Source of the DNA: Tunturibacter gelidoferens
GTDB lineage: Bacteria; Acidobacteriota; Terriglobia; Terriglobales; Acidobacteriaceae
Direction: 5' to 3'
DNA: 64,000 nt
NCBI RefSeq assembly: GCF_040358255.1
Contig: NZ_CP132938.1
Coordinates: 4,588,001-4,652,000 of the forward strand
The translations under genes and the position numbers were made by a program. This document shows positions 25,000-34,458 of the stretch, piece by piece; the stretch's first letter is position 1; each line of letters begins with the position of its first letter. The notes under the pieces were generated by a model. The model had not been told where the DNA came from. It did no database searches and saw only the letters and a program-made list of their open reading frames with translations.

Positions 25000-25512
25000 T
25001 CAGGGAGCGACTCTGGTCAAAGCCGTAATCTCCTCAGCAAACTCGGGCCACGCTTCGCACAGCTCCCGTCGCTCGCCGGTCTCGTAGTCCTCAAACTCGA
25101 ACCCTGGACTCACCGTACATCCCAGCAGCGCCCATCGCCCTCCGTCAACCAGGCGTGAGCCTTGCCACACGCCCCGCTCCACAACTACCTGCGGCCTTTG
25201 ACCTCGTAGCAGATCGTTCCCGATCACCACCGTCGCGCCCTTACCTTTCTCGACCAACTGCAGCATCTCCACCGCGTCGCCGGCATAAAAATGGAACACC
25301 TCATCCGACTTCAGCCGGTGCATCTCACTGAACGTGTCCGGCTCCAGCAGATAATAGATCGCAGTCGCAGTCCGTCGTGCTCCCGCATACCTCTTGTCCT
25401 TAAATATCTCGGCGTCCACCTTCTCCGCGGCCTCGTAGGTCCTCACATACCACCCGCCCTCGCGCGGATGCGGTTGCAACCCAAGCAATTTCTTCACGTC
25501 CTCTGCCGTCAT
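25000..25512 (-). CDS. Cupin of the DUF985 family
   Basis: A 170-residue cupin. The family landmarks are clear: an N-terminal LGLQPHPREGGWYVRTY, the RTATAIYYLL strand, FSEMHRLKSDEVFHFYAGD, which carries the cupin His/Glu residues, RGQRPQVVVERGVWQGS, and the LLGCTVSPGFEFEDYE C-terminal motif. The barrel probably binds a metal or sugar; the biochemical role of DUF985 is not settled. Single gene, divergent from the purine permease. Confidence 0.9.
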   Translation of the reverse strand: MTAEDVKKLLGLQPHPREGGWYVRTYEAAEKVDAEIFKDKRYAGARRTATAIYYLLEPDTFSEMHRLKSDEVFHFYAGDAVEMLQLVEKGKGATVVIGNDLLRGQRPQVVVERGVWQGSRLVDGGRWALLGCTVSPGFEFEDYETGERRELCEAWPEFAEEITALTRVAP

Positions 25513-25583
25513 CGAAGCCCTCTCACGCTATGCTGGTACTACTCCATCCATTCTAGTTTCCCGTCTCACAGGAGCCTGACCTG

Positions 25584-26897
25584 ATGCCCATCCGCACTCG
25601 CCTGGAGCACTACTTCGGCTTCTCAGAACACGCGACCAACTGGCGAACAGAGATTCTTGCCGGACTAACGACCTTCATCACGATGGCTTACATCATCTTC
25701 GTGAACCCTTCTCTGCTCAGCAAAACCGGCATGCCCCTCGCCGCCATTACTACGGCCACCTGTCTCTGCGCGGCTTTCGGCAGCATCCTCATGGGAAGCA
25801 TCGCCAACTATCCCCTCGCCCTCGCACCCGGCATGGGTCTCAATGCCTACTTTACCTATACCGTCGTCCTCGGCATGGGAGTCCCCTGGCAAACTGCTCT
25901 CGGCGCCGTCTTCCTCTCCGGAGTTATCTTCCTCGCCCTTACCTTCACCGGTATTCGCCAGCGCCTTGTCGCCGCTATCCCCCATCAACTCCATGCAGCG
26001 GTAGGCGGAGGCATCGGCCTCTTCATCGCCTTTATCGGCTTCCGCAACGCGGGCATTATCGTCCCAAGCGCCGCCACCACCGTCACTCTGGGCAACCTCC
26101 GCGCCCCTCAAACCGCGCTCGCCATCTTCGGCCTCTTACTCATCGCGATCCTGCAGGTCCTTCGCGTCCGAGCCTCTATGCTCATCGGTGTTCTCACCAC
26201 AATGTTCGTAGGCATTCTCTGCCACCAGGTTCACTGGCAACCCTCTACCTACGACCTCACCGCGATCAAAGCGACAGCCTTCCACCTGGACATCCTTGGC
26301 GCGCTCCACGTCGGAGCCTTCGAGATCATCTTCGTCTTTCTCTTCGTCGACCTCTTCGACAACATCGGCACGCTCGTCGCCGTCACTCAGCGCGCCGGCC
26401 TCATCGCCCCCGACCACACCATCCCTCGCCTCAACCGCATCTTCTTCGCCGACGCATCCTCCACCATCCTCGGTTCACTCGCCGGCACCAGCACGGTCAC
26501 CAGCTACATCGAGTCTTCCGCTGGAGTCGCAGCAGGAGGACGCACTGGCGTCACTGCCATCGTCACCGGCATCCTCTTCTTCCTCTCGCTCTTCATCGCT
26601 CCTCTCGTCGGAGCGATCCCAACCTTCGCCACCGCGCCCGCGCTCATCCTGGTCGGCGGCCTCATGCTCACCGGCCTCGGCGAGATCGAATGGGACGATC
26701 CGCAGATCGGTATCCCCGCCTTCTTGACCGTTGCGACCATCCCTCTTACCTGGTCCATCGCCGACGGCCTCAGCTTCGGCCTCACCAGCTACGCGCTTCT
26801 GCAACTCCTCGCCGGACGCGCTCGCCGTCAGGACTGGATGCTCTATCTTCTCGCAGCCCTATTCCTTCTCCGCTTCATCTTTCTCGTCCGCAAATAG
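25584..26897 (+). CDS. NCS2-family adenine/guanine/hypoxanthine permease
   Basis: A 437-residue membrane transporter of the AzgA branch of NCS2. Visible: EILAGLTTFITMAYIIFVNP at the first helix, MGLNAYFTYTVV, the conserved AAVGGGIGLFIAFIGFRNAGI segment, VDLFDNIGTLVAVTQRAG and SYIESSAGVAAGGRTG before the last helices. It imports purine bases with protons. The C-terminus converges on the sensor kinase gene with an 18-base gap. Start ATG has AGGAG-like sequence upstream. Confidence 0.93.
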   Translation: MPIRTRLEHYFGFSEHATNWRTEILAGLTTFITMAYIIFVNPSLLSKTGMPLAAITTATCLCAAFGSILMGSIANYPLALAPGMGLNAYFTYTVVLGMGVPWQTALGAVFLSGVIFLALTFTGIRQRLVAAIPHQLHAAVGGGIGLFIAFIGFRNAGIIVPSAATTVTLGNLRAPQTALAIFGLLLIAILQVLRVRASMLIGVLTTMFVGILCHQVHWQPSTYDLTAIKATAFHLDILGALHVGAFEIIFVFLFVDLFDNIGTLVAVTQRAGLIAPDHTIPRLNRIFFADASSTILGSLAGTSTVTSYIESSAGVAAGGRTGVTAIVTGILFFLSLFIAPLVGAIPTFATAPALILVGGLMLTGLGEIEWDDPQIGIPAFLTVATIPLTWSIADGLSFGLTSYALLQLLAGRARRQDWMLYLLAALFLLRFIFLVRK

Positions 26898-26915
26898 ACT
26901 ACGACTCCACGAACT

Positions 26916-29900
26916 TCACAGCCCCTTATCTCGAGTTCCAATCCTGCGGAAGAATCGAAGCAAAAATTGAGAGGAGCCTGCTTCGTAAACCAGGGATCCG
27001 GGGAGGTTTAACTCCACCTCGGTCCCAACGCCAGCCTCACTCCACACCGCCAGTTGTCCACTGATCCGTTTGGCGCGCTCTCGCATGCCAGGCAATCCCC
27101 AATGCCCCGCGCGCTCCCCTTCCTCGAGGACCTTCCGGTCGATTCCCTTCCCATCGTCGCGGATCCGCACGCGCAGCAGCCTCTTCCCGTACGTAATCTC
27201 CGCTTCGATCTTCTGCGCTTCACTATGCTTGAAGGAGTTTCGCAGCGCCTCTCGAACGATGTGGTAGACGTCGTCCCGAAAGATCGGATCCAGTGGCTTC
27301 GCGGTTCCTTCCTCGACGACAGAGAACCGCGGCCCGGTTCCATCTTCGCTGTTGGCTCCAAGCTCTCTTCCCAGCGTGGTGATCATGTGCGCCAGGTCGT
27401 CATCGACCAAAGTAGAAGACCGTATGTCGTAAATTGCGTTGCGTCCCTCCACCATCGCCTGATCCGCACTCTCCAGAGCGGAATCGAGACTCTTCTCCGC
27501 CTCCGAAGGATCTCTTGGAATCAGGTCCCGTGCCGTCTGAAAATGAAGAATCAATCCCTGAAAACTCTGCAACAGTGTGTCGTGAAGCTCACGAGCGATG
27601 CGAGTTCGTTCCGAGAGTCGCTCGATAAACTGGATATCCATCCGCGACGTTACCTGGCCGACATGCCACTGATAAACCGCCCACGCCAGAACTGCCACCG
27701 TAGCCGCGCACAGCAACAGAAACCAGTTTGTCTGGTAAAACGCCGGAACCACCGTCAGATTCAACGAAGGCCCGTCCATGTTCCACACCCCATCGCTGTT
27801 CGAGGCGATAACGTGGAACGTGTAAGATCCTGGGTCCAGGTTTGTGTACACAGCCTCTCGCAACCCAACCGGGTCACTCCATCCACGATCGAATCCATCA
27901 AGACGATATTTGTATCGAACTCGCTCCGGCACAGAGAGACTCACACCCGAAAAGTTGAACGTCATTCGCTGACGAACAGATGGAACGCGCACAGACGTCG
28001 CTAAATCGATTGGAACTCCATCGACCGAAACCGCATCTATCTTCGCCAACACTGGTGCCGTAGAGTGCGTTGCTCGGATCGGATCGACCACCGAAAGTCC
28101 GTGATTCATGGAAAACCAGATGCGTCCCAGTGGATCTGCGACGACCGATTGCTGCCTCTTGACCCCCTCGACTCCACTCAATCCATCGATAGTCCCATAC
28201 TCTCGCACATCTCCCTCCTCCGCCACGCCGCTCAGCAGTCTATCGCGCTTCACTCTTAGAACGTGATTGGAGGTCGCAACCCAGAGCCAGCCATTGGTGT
28301 CTTCCGCAACTCCGAAGATCTGCTCATGCAGCGCCTCCGGCACATTACGAGGAATATGGACTGTACCGGAGTTGAGATACGCGAGGCCAGACGTCGTCCC
28401 GACCCACAATACATGGCTTGAATCCTCAAGCAGACAATCAATATCGGGTGATGGCAGCCCATTGTTCTCTGTAAAGGTTCGCCACTGCCCATGCGATAGC
28501 TGAGTCAGACCAACCGGGGTTGCGAACCACATGGTCCCATCGGCACCTTCGGCTATCGATGTCACCGCATTGGACGGCATCCCATTCGCCATGGTGTAGG
28601 AAGTAAGCTTTCCGTCCCTTACTTCACTGACCCCTCCGTTAAGAGTCCCAGCCCAGACAGATCCGTCGCGATTCCGATGAACTGCATACACACTGTCCTG
28701 AAGGAGTCCATCCGCATGCGTGTAGGTCTTGGTCTCGAAGGCGCCGTTCGTAAAACGCAACCGTGTGAGCCCGCCTCGTTGTCTGCCCACCCACAACTCA
28801 TCGCGGCTGCCCGTGATGGAGTAGACAACATCTCTGTCCAGGCCCGCAGCGTTCACGCTTTCGATCTTTCCATCTCTCAGCCAATGCAACCCACCGTCGA
28901 GAGGGGCAAACCACGTGCGTTCTCCTGCATCGACATAGACCGGACCACCGCTCGCCGACCGTAAGTCGTTGTCAACCGCGTAGCTCACGAAAGTGCTGTC
29001 ACGAAGCCTTTCAATACCCCGCGGCGTTCCGATCCATATGTTCCCCTCTCGATCCTCAAAGAGAGTGTTCACCGCCAGGCCCGAAGCAACCGTCCCTTCG
29101 TCATCAGAAGAGATGCCGAGGGCGTTGAATCGAAGCAGTCCATGAGAACTGCCGATCCAGATGTTTCCGTCCCTGTCACGAATCGCCGAGAGAACCGAAA
29201 CCTTCCAAAGTACAGAGGGCACGCCCTCGCGAGTAATCTTCGAGCCATTCCAGCGCAAAACGCCTTTGTCGGTTCCAATCAACAGTTCGCCATTCTCCAT
29301 CGGAAGCAGGCAATTAACCCTTCCGTCATCCACCTCCAGCGCTACGCTGTGAACCTGCCCGTCTCTCAAATAGAAGAGACCTTTATCGGGTGTACCTAAC
29401 CAGATGACGCCATCGCTGGTCTCTGCTACTGCCGCTACCGCAGTATTCGGCTTGGCAAATCGGTGAGTAGCCACGCCGGTTGCCCAGCTCAGTCGGCTGG
29501 AGAGCTCATCATTCATCACTGCTGCCTGAGCAGGATCGGATCTCCCAGGCGCCTGCGGCGCGGTGAGAACATCGAACTTGCCTGCGTGATACGCAAGCGG
29601 CCCCAGAGCCAGGGACGAGAGAAGCGCCGAACCATCTCTGCGTCGCCCAATGGATGTAATTCCAACCTCTGCCTGACTGTGGCCTGGGTCGAACTTCCCA
29701 TCGTGATATCGCAGGATCGTAGTATTCGCCAGAAGGATCCACAGATTCGATTGAGAGTCCGCAACCAGTTCCTGCACGGGGCCGATCGGGAGCGTCGCTG
29801 GAATCTGCTGTTGGAAGACGTGAAAGCTTAGTCCGTCAAAACGAACCAGGCCCTTCTCCGTCCCGATCCACAGAAACCCATCTGCGGTCTGAGCGATCGA

Positions 29901-30056
29901 GGTCACCGCGCCCCCGGTGAAACCTCTCTCAAGCCCCCAACTCTCTCGCATGTATTGCGAGAGAGCCCGGTTCGGATCGACAGCGTGAACCGTTTGGGCG
30001 ACGAACATCACAACGAACACGGCCACCATTTTTCCGACAAGCCGATGAACTTTCAT
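26916..30056 (-). CDS. Two-component-regulator-propeller sensor histidine kinase
   Basis: About 1046 residues. Order: signal peptide (MVAVFVVMFVAQTVHA), two beta-propellers built of many reg_prop repeats (GFLWIGTEKGLVRFDG, GVIWLGTPDKGLFYLRDG, GNIWIGSSHGLLRFN, ELWVGRQRGGLTRLR, HVLWVGTTSGLAYLN), a Y_Y_Y Ig-like domain (YRLDGFDRGWSDP), a transmembrane helix, a HisKA_3 domain with RIARELHDTLLQSFQGL (phospho-acceptor His) and a HATPase domain (LRNSFKHS, RIRDDGKGID, GHWGLPGMRERA). There is no receiver domain and no LuxR-type response regulator nearby. I used the ATG at 30056, seven bases after the stop of the GH16-like gene; a longer frame would overlap that gene. Confidence 0.93.
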   Translation of the reverse strand: MKVHRLVGKMVAVFVVMFVAQTVHAVDPNRALSQYMRESWGLERGFTGGAVTSIAQTADGFLWIGTEKGLVRFDGLSFHVFQQQIPATLPIGPVQELVADSQSNLWILLANTTILRYHDGKFDPGHSQAEVGITSIGRRRDGSALLSSLALGPLAYHAGKFDVLTAPQAPGRSDPAQAAVMNDELSSRLSWATGVATHRFAKPNTAVAAVAETSDGVIWLGTPDKGLFYLRDGQVHSVALEVDDGRVNCLLPMENGELLIGTDKGVLRWNGSKITREGVPSVLWKVSVLSAIRDRDGNIWIGSSHGLLRFNALGISSDDEGTVASGLAVNTLFEDREGNIWIGTPRGIERLRDSTFVSYAVDNDLRSASGGPVYVDAGERTWFAPLDGGLHWLRDGKIESVNAAGLDRDVVYSITGSRDELWVGRQRGGLTRLRFTNGAFETKTYTHADGLLQDSVYAVHRNRDGSVWAGTLNGGVSEVRDGKLTSYTMANGMPSNAVTSIAEGADGTMWFATPVGLTQLSHGQWRTFTENNGLPSPDIDCLLEDSSHVLWVGTTSGLAYLNSGTVHIPRNVPEALHEQIFGVAEDTNGWLWVATSNHVLRVKRDRLLSGVAEEGDVREYGTIDGLSGVEGVKRQQSVVADPLGRIWFSMNHGLSVVDPIRATHSTAPVLAKIDAVSVDGVPIDLATSVRVPSVRQRMTFNFSGVSLSVPERVRYKYRLDGFDRGWSDPVGLREAVYTNLDPGSYTFHVIASNSDGVWNMDGPSLNLTVVPAFYQTNWFLLLCAATVAVLAWAVYQWHVGQVTSRMDIQFIERLSERTRIARELHDTLLQSFQGLILHFQTARDLIPRDPSEAEKSLDSALESADQAMVEGRNAIYDIRSSTLVDDDLAHMITTLGRELGANSEDGTGPRFSVVEEGTAKPLDPIFRDDVYHIVREALRNSFKHSEAQKIEAEITYGKRLLRVRIRDDGKGIDRKVLEEGERAGHWGLPGMRERAKRISGQLAVWSEAGVGTEVELNLPGSLVYEAGSSQFLLRFFRRIGTRDKGL

Positions 30057-30063
30057 AACCCCA

Positions 30064-31272
30064 TCACGGAAGGTACTCGAACTTCTCCAGAACAACTTCA
30101 CTCTCTTTTTGCATCGGATACTTATCGCTCGCAACCACGTAAAACAGCAGCTGCATCTTCTCGTGGCCAGGCGAGGGTACGCCCGAGGTAAAGACATGTT
30201 CCGCAACAACGGGCGCGCCTTCGCGAATCGAGTCTCCTCGCACCGTCACAAACTTCACTCGCCCAGGCTCCCAGTGGAACGAGTGAGTCAGTTTACCCGC
30301 AGGCTCCACAAACGGAGCGACATTGCCCGGAACATAAAAAGGCTGAATACCGAACTGTGCATTGTCCTTACTGGCGCCATCGCCCCATTGACTCATCTCA
30401 ACATCCACCTCACGATAGTTCTGCTCTCCTCCCCAATCGTCAAAAGTGTTCAAGCTTAAGACCGCGGCTGGTTCCAGATGAGACGTGTCCCTTACCGTAA
30501 AGATGTAGGTTCCATATCCCAAACTTCGGTTCATCTCCACCTCCGCGCAAGACCACTTGTTCCCTTTCTTCCTGATGCGAAGATGGAGCGCCCCTTGCGG
30601 ATCGACCCACGCGTTATCGCCTTCGTAGGGAAGATTCAACCCTCCGCGATCCGAAGCGATCGTGCGGACTCCCCAGTCATAGCCGCTGAATTTAATCGGC
30701 ACCGTAGGCGCAATCTGAGGTTTGCCAACACCATCGACGATCGCCAACGCCGCAATCGAACCGCCAACCGTAGGTGCCACATCCATCGTCGGCGGCGGTT
30801 GATATCCCGGATCGACCAGCATCGCAGCATACTTGAACCCGAGATGACTTGACGTGCTCCACGTCGAATCCGTCTGAATGGTAATAAACGGCTGGTCCGG
30901 CCAGGGCTGAACCCACCACGGCCCGCTCATCGCATAGATTACGATCCGTTGACCTGGCCGTGAGCCAGTCACACGCCCTGAGATCGTGTCGACGCGCTCC
31001 CGGCCGCCCTGCGCAGCGGGGGGAATCTTCGTAAATTCCACCGTCGGACCAGCGACGTTCTGCCGGGAGCGGCACCCAGCCAGCAAAAACAGAAACGCCG
31101 TAAGACAAACCACGTGGCGCAACGTAATCAACCACAGCAAACTCTGACTGAGGCCCGAGCGACCGCCCCGCCGATCCCGAAGCCGGAAGTCATTCTTGGA
31201 AGCGGTCACATACCATTCGGACACAAGAACCCCCGGAGTTATCTCAATTTGCCTGATTGAGATAGCAATCAT
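30064..31272 (-). CDS. GH16-like lipoprotein, co-transcribed with sensor kinase
   Basis: Up to 402 residues. A lipobox (FLFLLAGC, Cys at residue 67 of the longest form) shows that translation probably starts further in, for instance at a TTG near 31140. After it comes an Ig-like domain (RVTGSRPGQRIVIYAMSGPWWVQPW), then a jelly-roll lectin-like domain with YREVDVEMSQWGD, matching the ExDxE catalytic core of glycoside hydrolase family 16. Probably an envelope-anchored beta-glucan or galactan hydrolase or binding protein. It lies seven bases upstream of the propeller sensor kinase, so polysaccharide sensing and binding appear coupled; substrate is unknown. Confidence 0.78.
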   Translation of the reverse strand: MIAISIRQIEITPGVLVSEWYVTASKNDFRLRDRRGGRSGLSQSLLWLITLRHVVCLTAFLFLLAGCRSRQNVAGPTVEFTKIPPAAQGGRERVDTISGRVTGSRPGQRIVIYAMSGPWWVQPWPDQPFITIQTDSTWSTSSHLGFKYAAMLVDPGYQPPPTMDVAPTVGGSIAALAIVDGVGKPQIAPTVPIKFSGYDWGVRTIASDRGGLNLPYEGDNAWVDPQGALHLRIRKKGNKWSCAEVEMNRSLGYGTYIFTVRDTSHLEPAAVLSLNTFDDWGGEQNYREVDVEMSQWGDGASKDNAQFGIQPFYVPGNVAPFVEPAGKLTHSFHWEPGRVKFVTVRGDSIREGAPVVAEHVFTSGVPSPGHEKMQLLFYVVASDKYPMQKESEVVLEKFEYLP

Positions 31273-31618
31273 AATCCATCCCTATCTCCCTTCGCAGCCT
31301 GCCACTACGATCCTCCTCCCCTTTGATCCGGCAACGGAAAGAACTCCGATCTCATCGTTCTTTCAGCCGCAAATCGCGCTTGCAATAAGCCTCTGGCCGT
31401 GTCGAAAGCCTTGGTTCTCATGGTGTAAGATATGGTCTTCCGCCCAGTAGATGCGGTTGGATCGTTGCATGGAAGATCCCAGCTTCGATACGAAGCGGAT
31501 AAAGTTTATGCACTGAAGTACCCTCGAACAACGTCCACGGGAGGACGTACCTGAAGCAGCGACAAGCACCAACCTGGGCAGCCACCTCACTTTCGTAAAA
31601 AACACCGGAGTTCTTCAC
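31273..31618. other. Intergenic region upstream of ssb
   Basis: About 345 bases, divergent between the GH16-like gene and ssb. A short hairpin ACGTCC-GGACGT (31532-31549) sits about 70 bases before ssb and may belong to its leader. TAAGAT-like -10 sequence occurs near 31427, without a good -35 match. No gene is evident. Confidence 0.45.
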
Positions 31619-32083
31619 ATGGCAAAAGGCGTCAATAAAGTCTTCCTCCTCGGCAACGTCGGCAAAGACCCCGAGATCCGTTCCACCGCCGGCGGCATGA
31701 CCGTCGCAAGCTTCTCTCTCGCCACCGCAGACCGCCAGAAAGACGCCCAGGGTAACTGGGCCGACAAGACCGAATGGCATAACATCGTCTGCTTCCAGCG
31801 CACCGCAGAGGTTGTGCGCGACTACGTCAAAAAAGGCTCGCAGATCCTCATTGAAGGCAAGATCCAGACTCGCTCCTGGGATGACAAGACCAGCGGCGAA
31901 AAAAAGTACAAGACCGAGATCCTCTGCAATGAACTCACCTTACTCGGCGGCAAATCCGGTGGCGAAGGCGCCTCCACCGGCGGCTACTCCAAGTCCAATA
32001 CCGCCAGCTACGACCAGCGCACCCCCTCCAGCCAGCCCGACTACGCCGACGTAGGCATCACCGACGACGACATCCCCTTCTAA
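31619..32083 (+). CDS. ssb: Single-stranded DNA-binding protein
   Basis: A 154-residue SSB. N-terminal OB fold with VNKVFLLGNVGKDPEIRST, TEWHNIVCFQRTAEVVRDYVKKGSQILIEGKIQTR and YKTEILCNELTLLGGK; a flexible Gly/Ser/Gln-rich linker; and the acidic tip DDDIPF that recruits replication and repair partners. ATG preceded by CCGGAG. It forms tetramers coating single-stranded DNA. Monocistronic, ending in its own terminator. Confidence 0.97.
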   Translation: MAKGVNKVFLLGNVGKDPEIRSTAGGMTVASFSLATADRQKDAQGNWADKTEWHNIVCFQRTAEVVRDYVKKGSQILIEGKIQTRSWDDKTSGEKKYKTEILCNELTLLGGKSGGEGASTGGYSKSNTASYDQRTPSSQPDYADVGITDDDIPF

Positions 32084-32116
32084 CTTCACACAGCAGCATC
32101 TGATCCTTTCATCAAC

Positions 32117-32143
32117 AGGCTCCTCACAACGAGGGGCCTTTTT
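32117..32143 (+). terminator. Rho-independent terminator of ssb
   Basis: AGGCTCCTC (32117-32125) pairs with GAGGGGCCT (32131-32139) through one G-T pair, five-base loop, then TTTTT. Placed about 34 bases after the ssb stop and facing the convergent MFS gene. Confidence 0.88.
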
Positions 32144-32222
32144 GATCTTGCTCGTCATCCCGCCACAGGCGTCATCGCACATACGACCATCAGCACGCCC
32201 TCAACGCTCCAGCGCGCTCTCG

Positions 32223-33650
32223 CTAAACCGGAGTTACCTCGAGACTCTCCTGGCGATGACCGCTCGTGGCGACTCCCGCATCGTGTGGTAGTCCAAGGCT
32301 ATCGAAGACCGGCCCAAGCGCCAGAACAGCGATAAAGAGTATTGCCATGTGGAAGTCGCGTAGTTGCGGCACCGCGGCAGAGTGACCGTGCGCGTGCGCA
32401 ACCAGACGCAGCGTAATCGCACCCACGGCCACGCCCATCCCCATGCTCAGCTGCATAATCGCGCTCAGGAATCCATTCGCGCGGCTCATCCTGTTAGGAG
32501 GGATCTCCGTGTAGGCGAGCGTAGTCATGCAGGTGAACTCCATCGATCGACAAGCTCCGTGAAAGAACAAAATCGCGAGAATCACGAGAGTTGGCGTAGA
32601 AGGGTTCAACGTCGCACAGAGTGCCATCGATGCCGCCGTAATCACTCCATTGACCAGCAGAATGTTGCGGAAGCCGAACCGGCGCAGCACCTGGATCACA
32701 AATACCTTCATGCTCAGGTCGCCCCCGAAGAGCGCAAGCAGATAAAGTCCTGACCTAAACGCGTTCAGTCCAAAGGCAATCTGAAACATCAGTGGCAGAA
32801 GAAATGGGAGCACCGCAACCGCAATTCGAAATGCGCTTGCTCCATAGACCGAGAGCGAATACGTCTTGAGCTTCAACGATTCGAAGTCCACCAACGCGGT
32901 CGCCGGCTTGCGTCTTGCTAAGACGATCGCCGCAACTCCGCTGAGCGCACTCAGAGCAAGAGTGGCACTTGGCACCTGCCAGCTGCCGCCGTCTCCTCCC
33001 AGCTTCTCCATCGCGTACACAGCACCGGTAGAGGCGAATCCTCCCAACAGAAACGTCGTCCAGTCGAAAGGATGTCTTTCATAGGTTCGAACATTTTCGA
33101 TCCAAAGCAGCGTGAGCACCAGAGCCAGGACTCCGACAGGGAGATTAAGAAAGAAGATCCAGTGCCAGCTCGCATACGTTGTAATGAAGCCTCCCAGCGG
33201 AGGGCCAATAACGAGCGCCGTTAAACCAGGCCACGTGATGTAAGCGATCGCCTGAGTCAGCTTCTCCTTGGGTGTAGTCCGAAGAACAATAAGTCGACCC
33301 ACCGGCACCATCATCGCGCCGCCAATACCCTGCAGAACCCGCATAAAGGTAAATTGCGTAAGCGTCCCAGCTGCACCGCACAACAGCGAAGCCAGCGTGA
33401 AGACACCTATCGCACACGCGAAGACGGAACGCGAACCGAAACGGTCGGCAACCCATCCACTGATCGGGATGAAGACCGCAAGCGTAAGCAGATATGCGGT
33501 CATGCCAATGTTCAAATTGACCGCGCCGACATGGAAACTGCGTGCCATCTGGGGCAGCGCAGTAGCGATGATCGTGCCGTCTAAGTTCTCCATGAAAAAG
33601 GCGCCCGCGATCAGGCTCGTGATGTAAATCGGGGAAATACTCTTCTTCAT
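32223..33650 (-). CDS. MFS drug exporter, DHA2 family
   Basis: A 475-residue major facilitator with fourteen predicted helices, the number typical of DHA2/EmrB-QacA drug:H+ antiporters. Motif A appears as GWVADRFGSRSVF after helix 2, and LDGTIIATALPQMARSF in helix 1 is the DHA2 motif D1 (LDxTVxNVALP-like). FMRVLQGIGGAMMVPVGRLIVLR is motif C-like. Start is the ATG at 33650, directly after a TTG. No HlyD-type adaptor or TetR/MarR regulator is next to it, so substrate and control are unknown. Confidence 0.92.
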   Translation of the reverse strand: MKKSISPIYITSLIAGAFFMENLDGTIIATALPQMARSFHVGAVNLNIGMTAYLLTLAVFIPISGWVADRFGSRSVFACAIGVFTLASLLCGAAGTLTQFTFMRVLQGIGGAMMVPVGRLIVLRTTPKEKLTQAIAYITWPGLTALVIGPPLGGFITTYASWHWIFFLNLPVGVLALVLTLLWIENVRTYERHPFDWTTFLLGGFASTGAVYAMEKLGGDGGSWQVPSATLALSALSGVAAIVLARRKPATALVDFESLKLKTYSLSVYGASAFRIAVAVLPFLLPLMFQIAFGLNAFRSGLYLLALFGGDLSMKVFVIQVLRRFGFRNILLVNGVITAASMALCATLNPSTPTLVILAILFFHGACRSMEFTCMTTLAYTEIPPNRMSRANGFLSAIMQLSMGMGVAVGAITLRLVAHAHGHSAAVPQLRDFHMAILFIAVLALGPVFDSLGLPHDAGVATSGHRQESLEVTPV

Positions 33651-33653
33651 CAA

Positions 33654-33935
33654 CCCATTTTACGAAAACGATGCAGATCGACTGAATCGATTAGTGCAAT
33701 TAAATGATCTGAACCTGACTTTCTCCTGACAATTCCCCCTCCCGTTCTACCTACCATTCAGGGGAACAGACCTGCAGTGAGCAGTCACCTTCTGCTCCTA
33801 CCGAGCCGCATGCTGCCCTCGCAGCGCGGTACTCGCCAGATGTCCTTCCTCACGGCCGCCGCAGCACAGGACGGCCGCCTTTTTTGAAACTGATCTACGG
33901 AAGCAACCATCCCTTTACTGTTACGATAAGTTCAT
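33654..33935. other. Intergenic stretch before the fluoride riboswitch
   Basis: About 280 bases between the divergent MFS gene and the riboswitch. A GC-rich inverted repeat-like block around GGCCGCCGCAGCACAGGACGGCCGCC followed by a T6 run (about 33850-33885) may be a terminator-like structure. A TACGATAAG stretch at 33922-33930 could hold the -10 box of the crcB transcript. No gene is evident. Confidence 0.4.
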
Positions 33936-33987
33936 GGGAATGAGGTCTCCCAAAACCGCCGTAAAGATCCGGCTGATGACCTCTGCC
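33936..33987 (+). ncRNA. Fluoride riboswitch (crcB RNA)
   Basis: Matches the fluoride aptamer consensus closely: a first hairpin GGGA/TCCC (33936-33939 with 33948-33951) whose loop ATGAGGTC forms a pseudoknot with GACCTC (33978-33983); an AAAACC linker; a second stem GCCG/CGGC (33958-33961 with 33970-33973); and the invariant GCTGATGA. It lies about 40 bases before the fluoride channel gene crcB. The tail TCTGCC (33982-33987) is complementary to GGCAGA (34019-34024) that includes part of the ribosome-binding GAGG, so without fluoride it could mask translation; that switch mechanism is my inference. Confidence 0.93.
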
Positions 33988-34026
33988 AATTCGATCTTCT
34001 TAATTTGAGGAACAACGAGGCAGACG

Positions 34027-34449
34027 ATGTCATATCTCTGGGTCACAATCGGCAGTGCGTTGGGCGGCTTACTGCGTTACACCATCACGCGCCTCACTCT
34101 CACCTACAGCATCGGATTCCCCTTCGGCACCATTTTCATCAACGTTCTCGGGTCGTTCATCATCGGCTACTTCGGAACGCTCACCCTGCAAAGTGGCCGC
34201 TATCCCGCCTCCGAGAATCTCCGCCTCTTCGTCATGGTCGGCATCTGCGGAGGCTTCACCACCTTCTCCTCCTTCAGCCTCCAGACCTTCGACCTGATGC
34301 GCTCCGGCGCATGGGGCAGAGCTCTCGCGAATGTTCTTCTGTCCGTGGTCTTATGCGTAGCTGCAGTAGCCGCAGGCCACCTCCTCGCCTATCGCACAGT
34401 CCCGGCCCAGGCCATCGCCGAAACAGCTCAAGAGGAGTACACCGGGTAA
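34027..34449 (+). CDS. crcB: Fluoride channel/exporter CrcB (FluC)
   Basis: A 140-residue inner-membrane protein with four helices. FluC landmarks: ALGGLLRY (residues 11-18), GTIFINVLGSF with the pore Asn at 39, and GICGGFTTFSSFSLQTFD with the Phe box (residues 72-88). Dual-topology dimers expel fluoride. Directly downstream of a fluoride riboswitch, which makes the role near certain. ATG follows GAGG at 34017-34020. Only ten bases separate it from cyaY, so the two may share a transcript. Confidence 0.96.
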   Translation: MSYLWVTIGSALGGLLRYTITRLTLTYSIGFPFGTIFINVLGSFIIGYFGTLTLQSGRYPASENLRLFVMVGICGGFTTFSSFSLQTFDLMRSGAWGRALANVLLSVVLCVAAVAAGHLLAYRTVPAQAIAETAQEEYTG

Positions 34450-34458
34450 ACTAACCTC

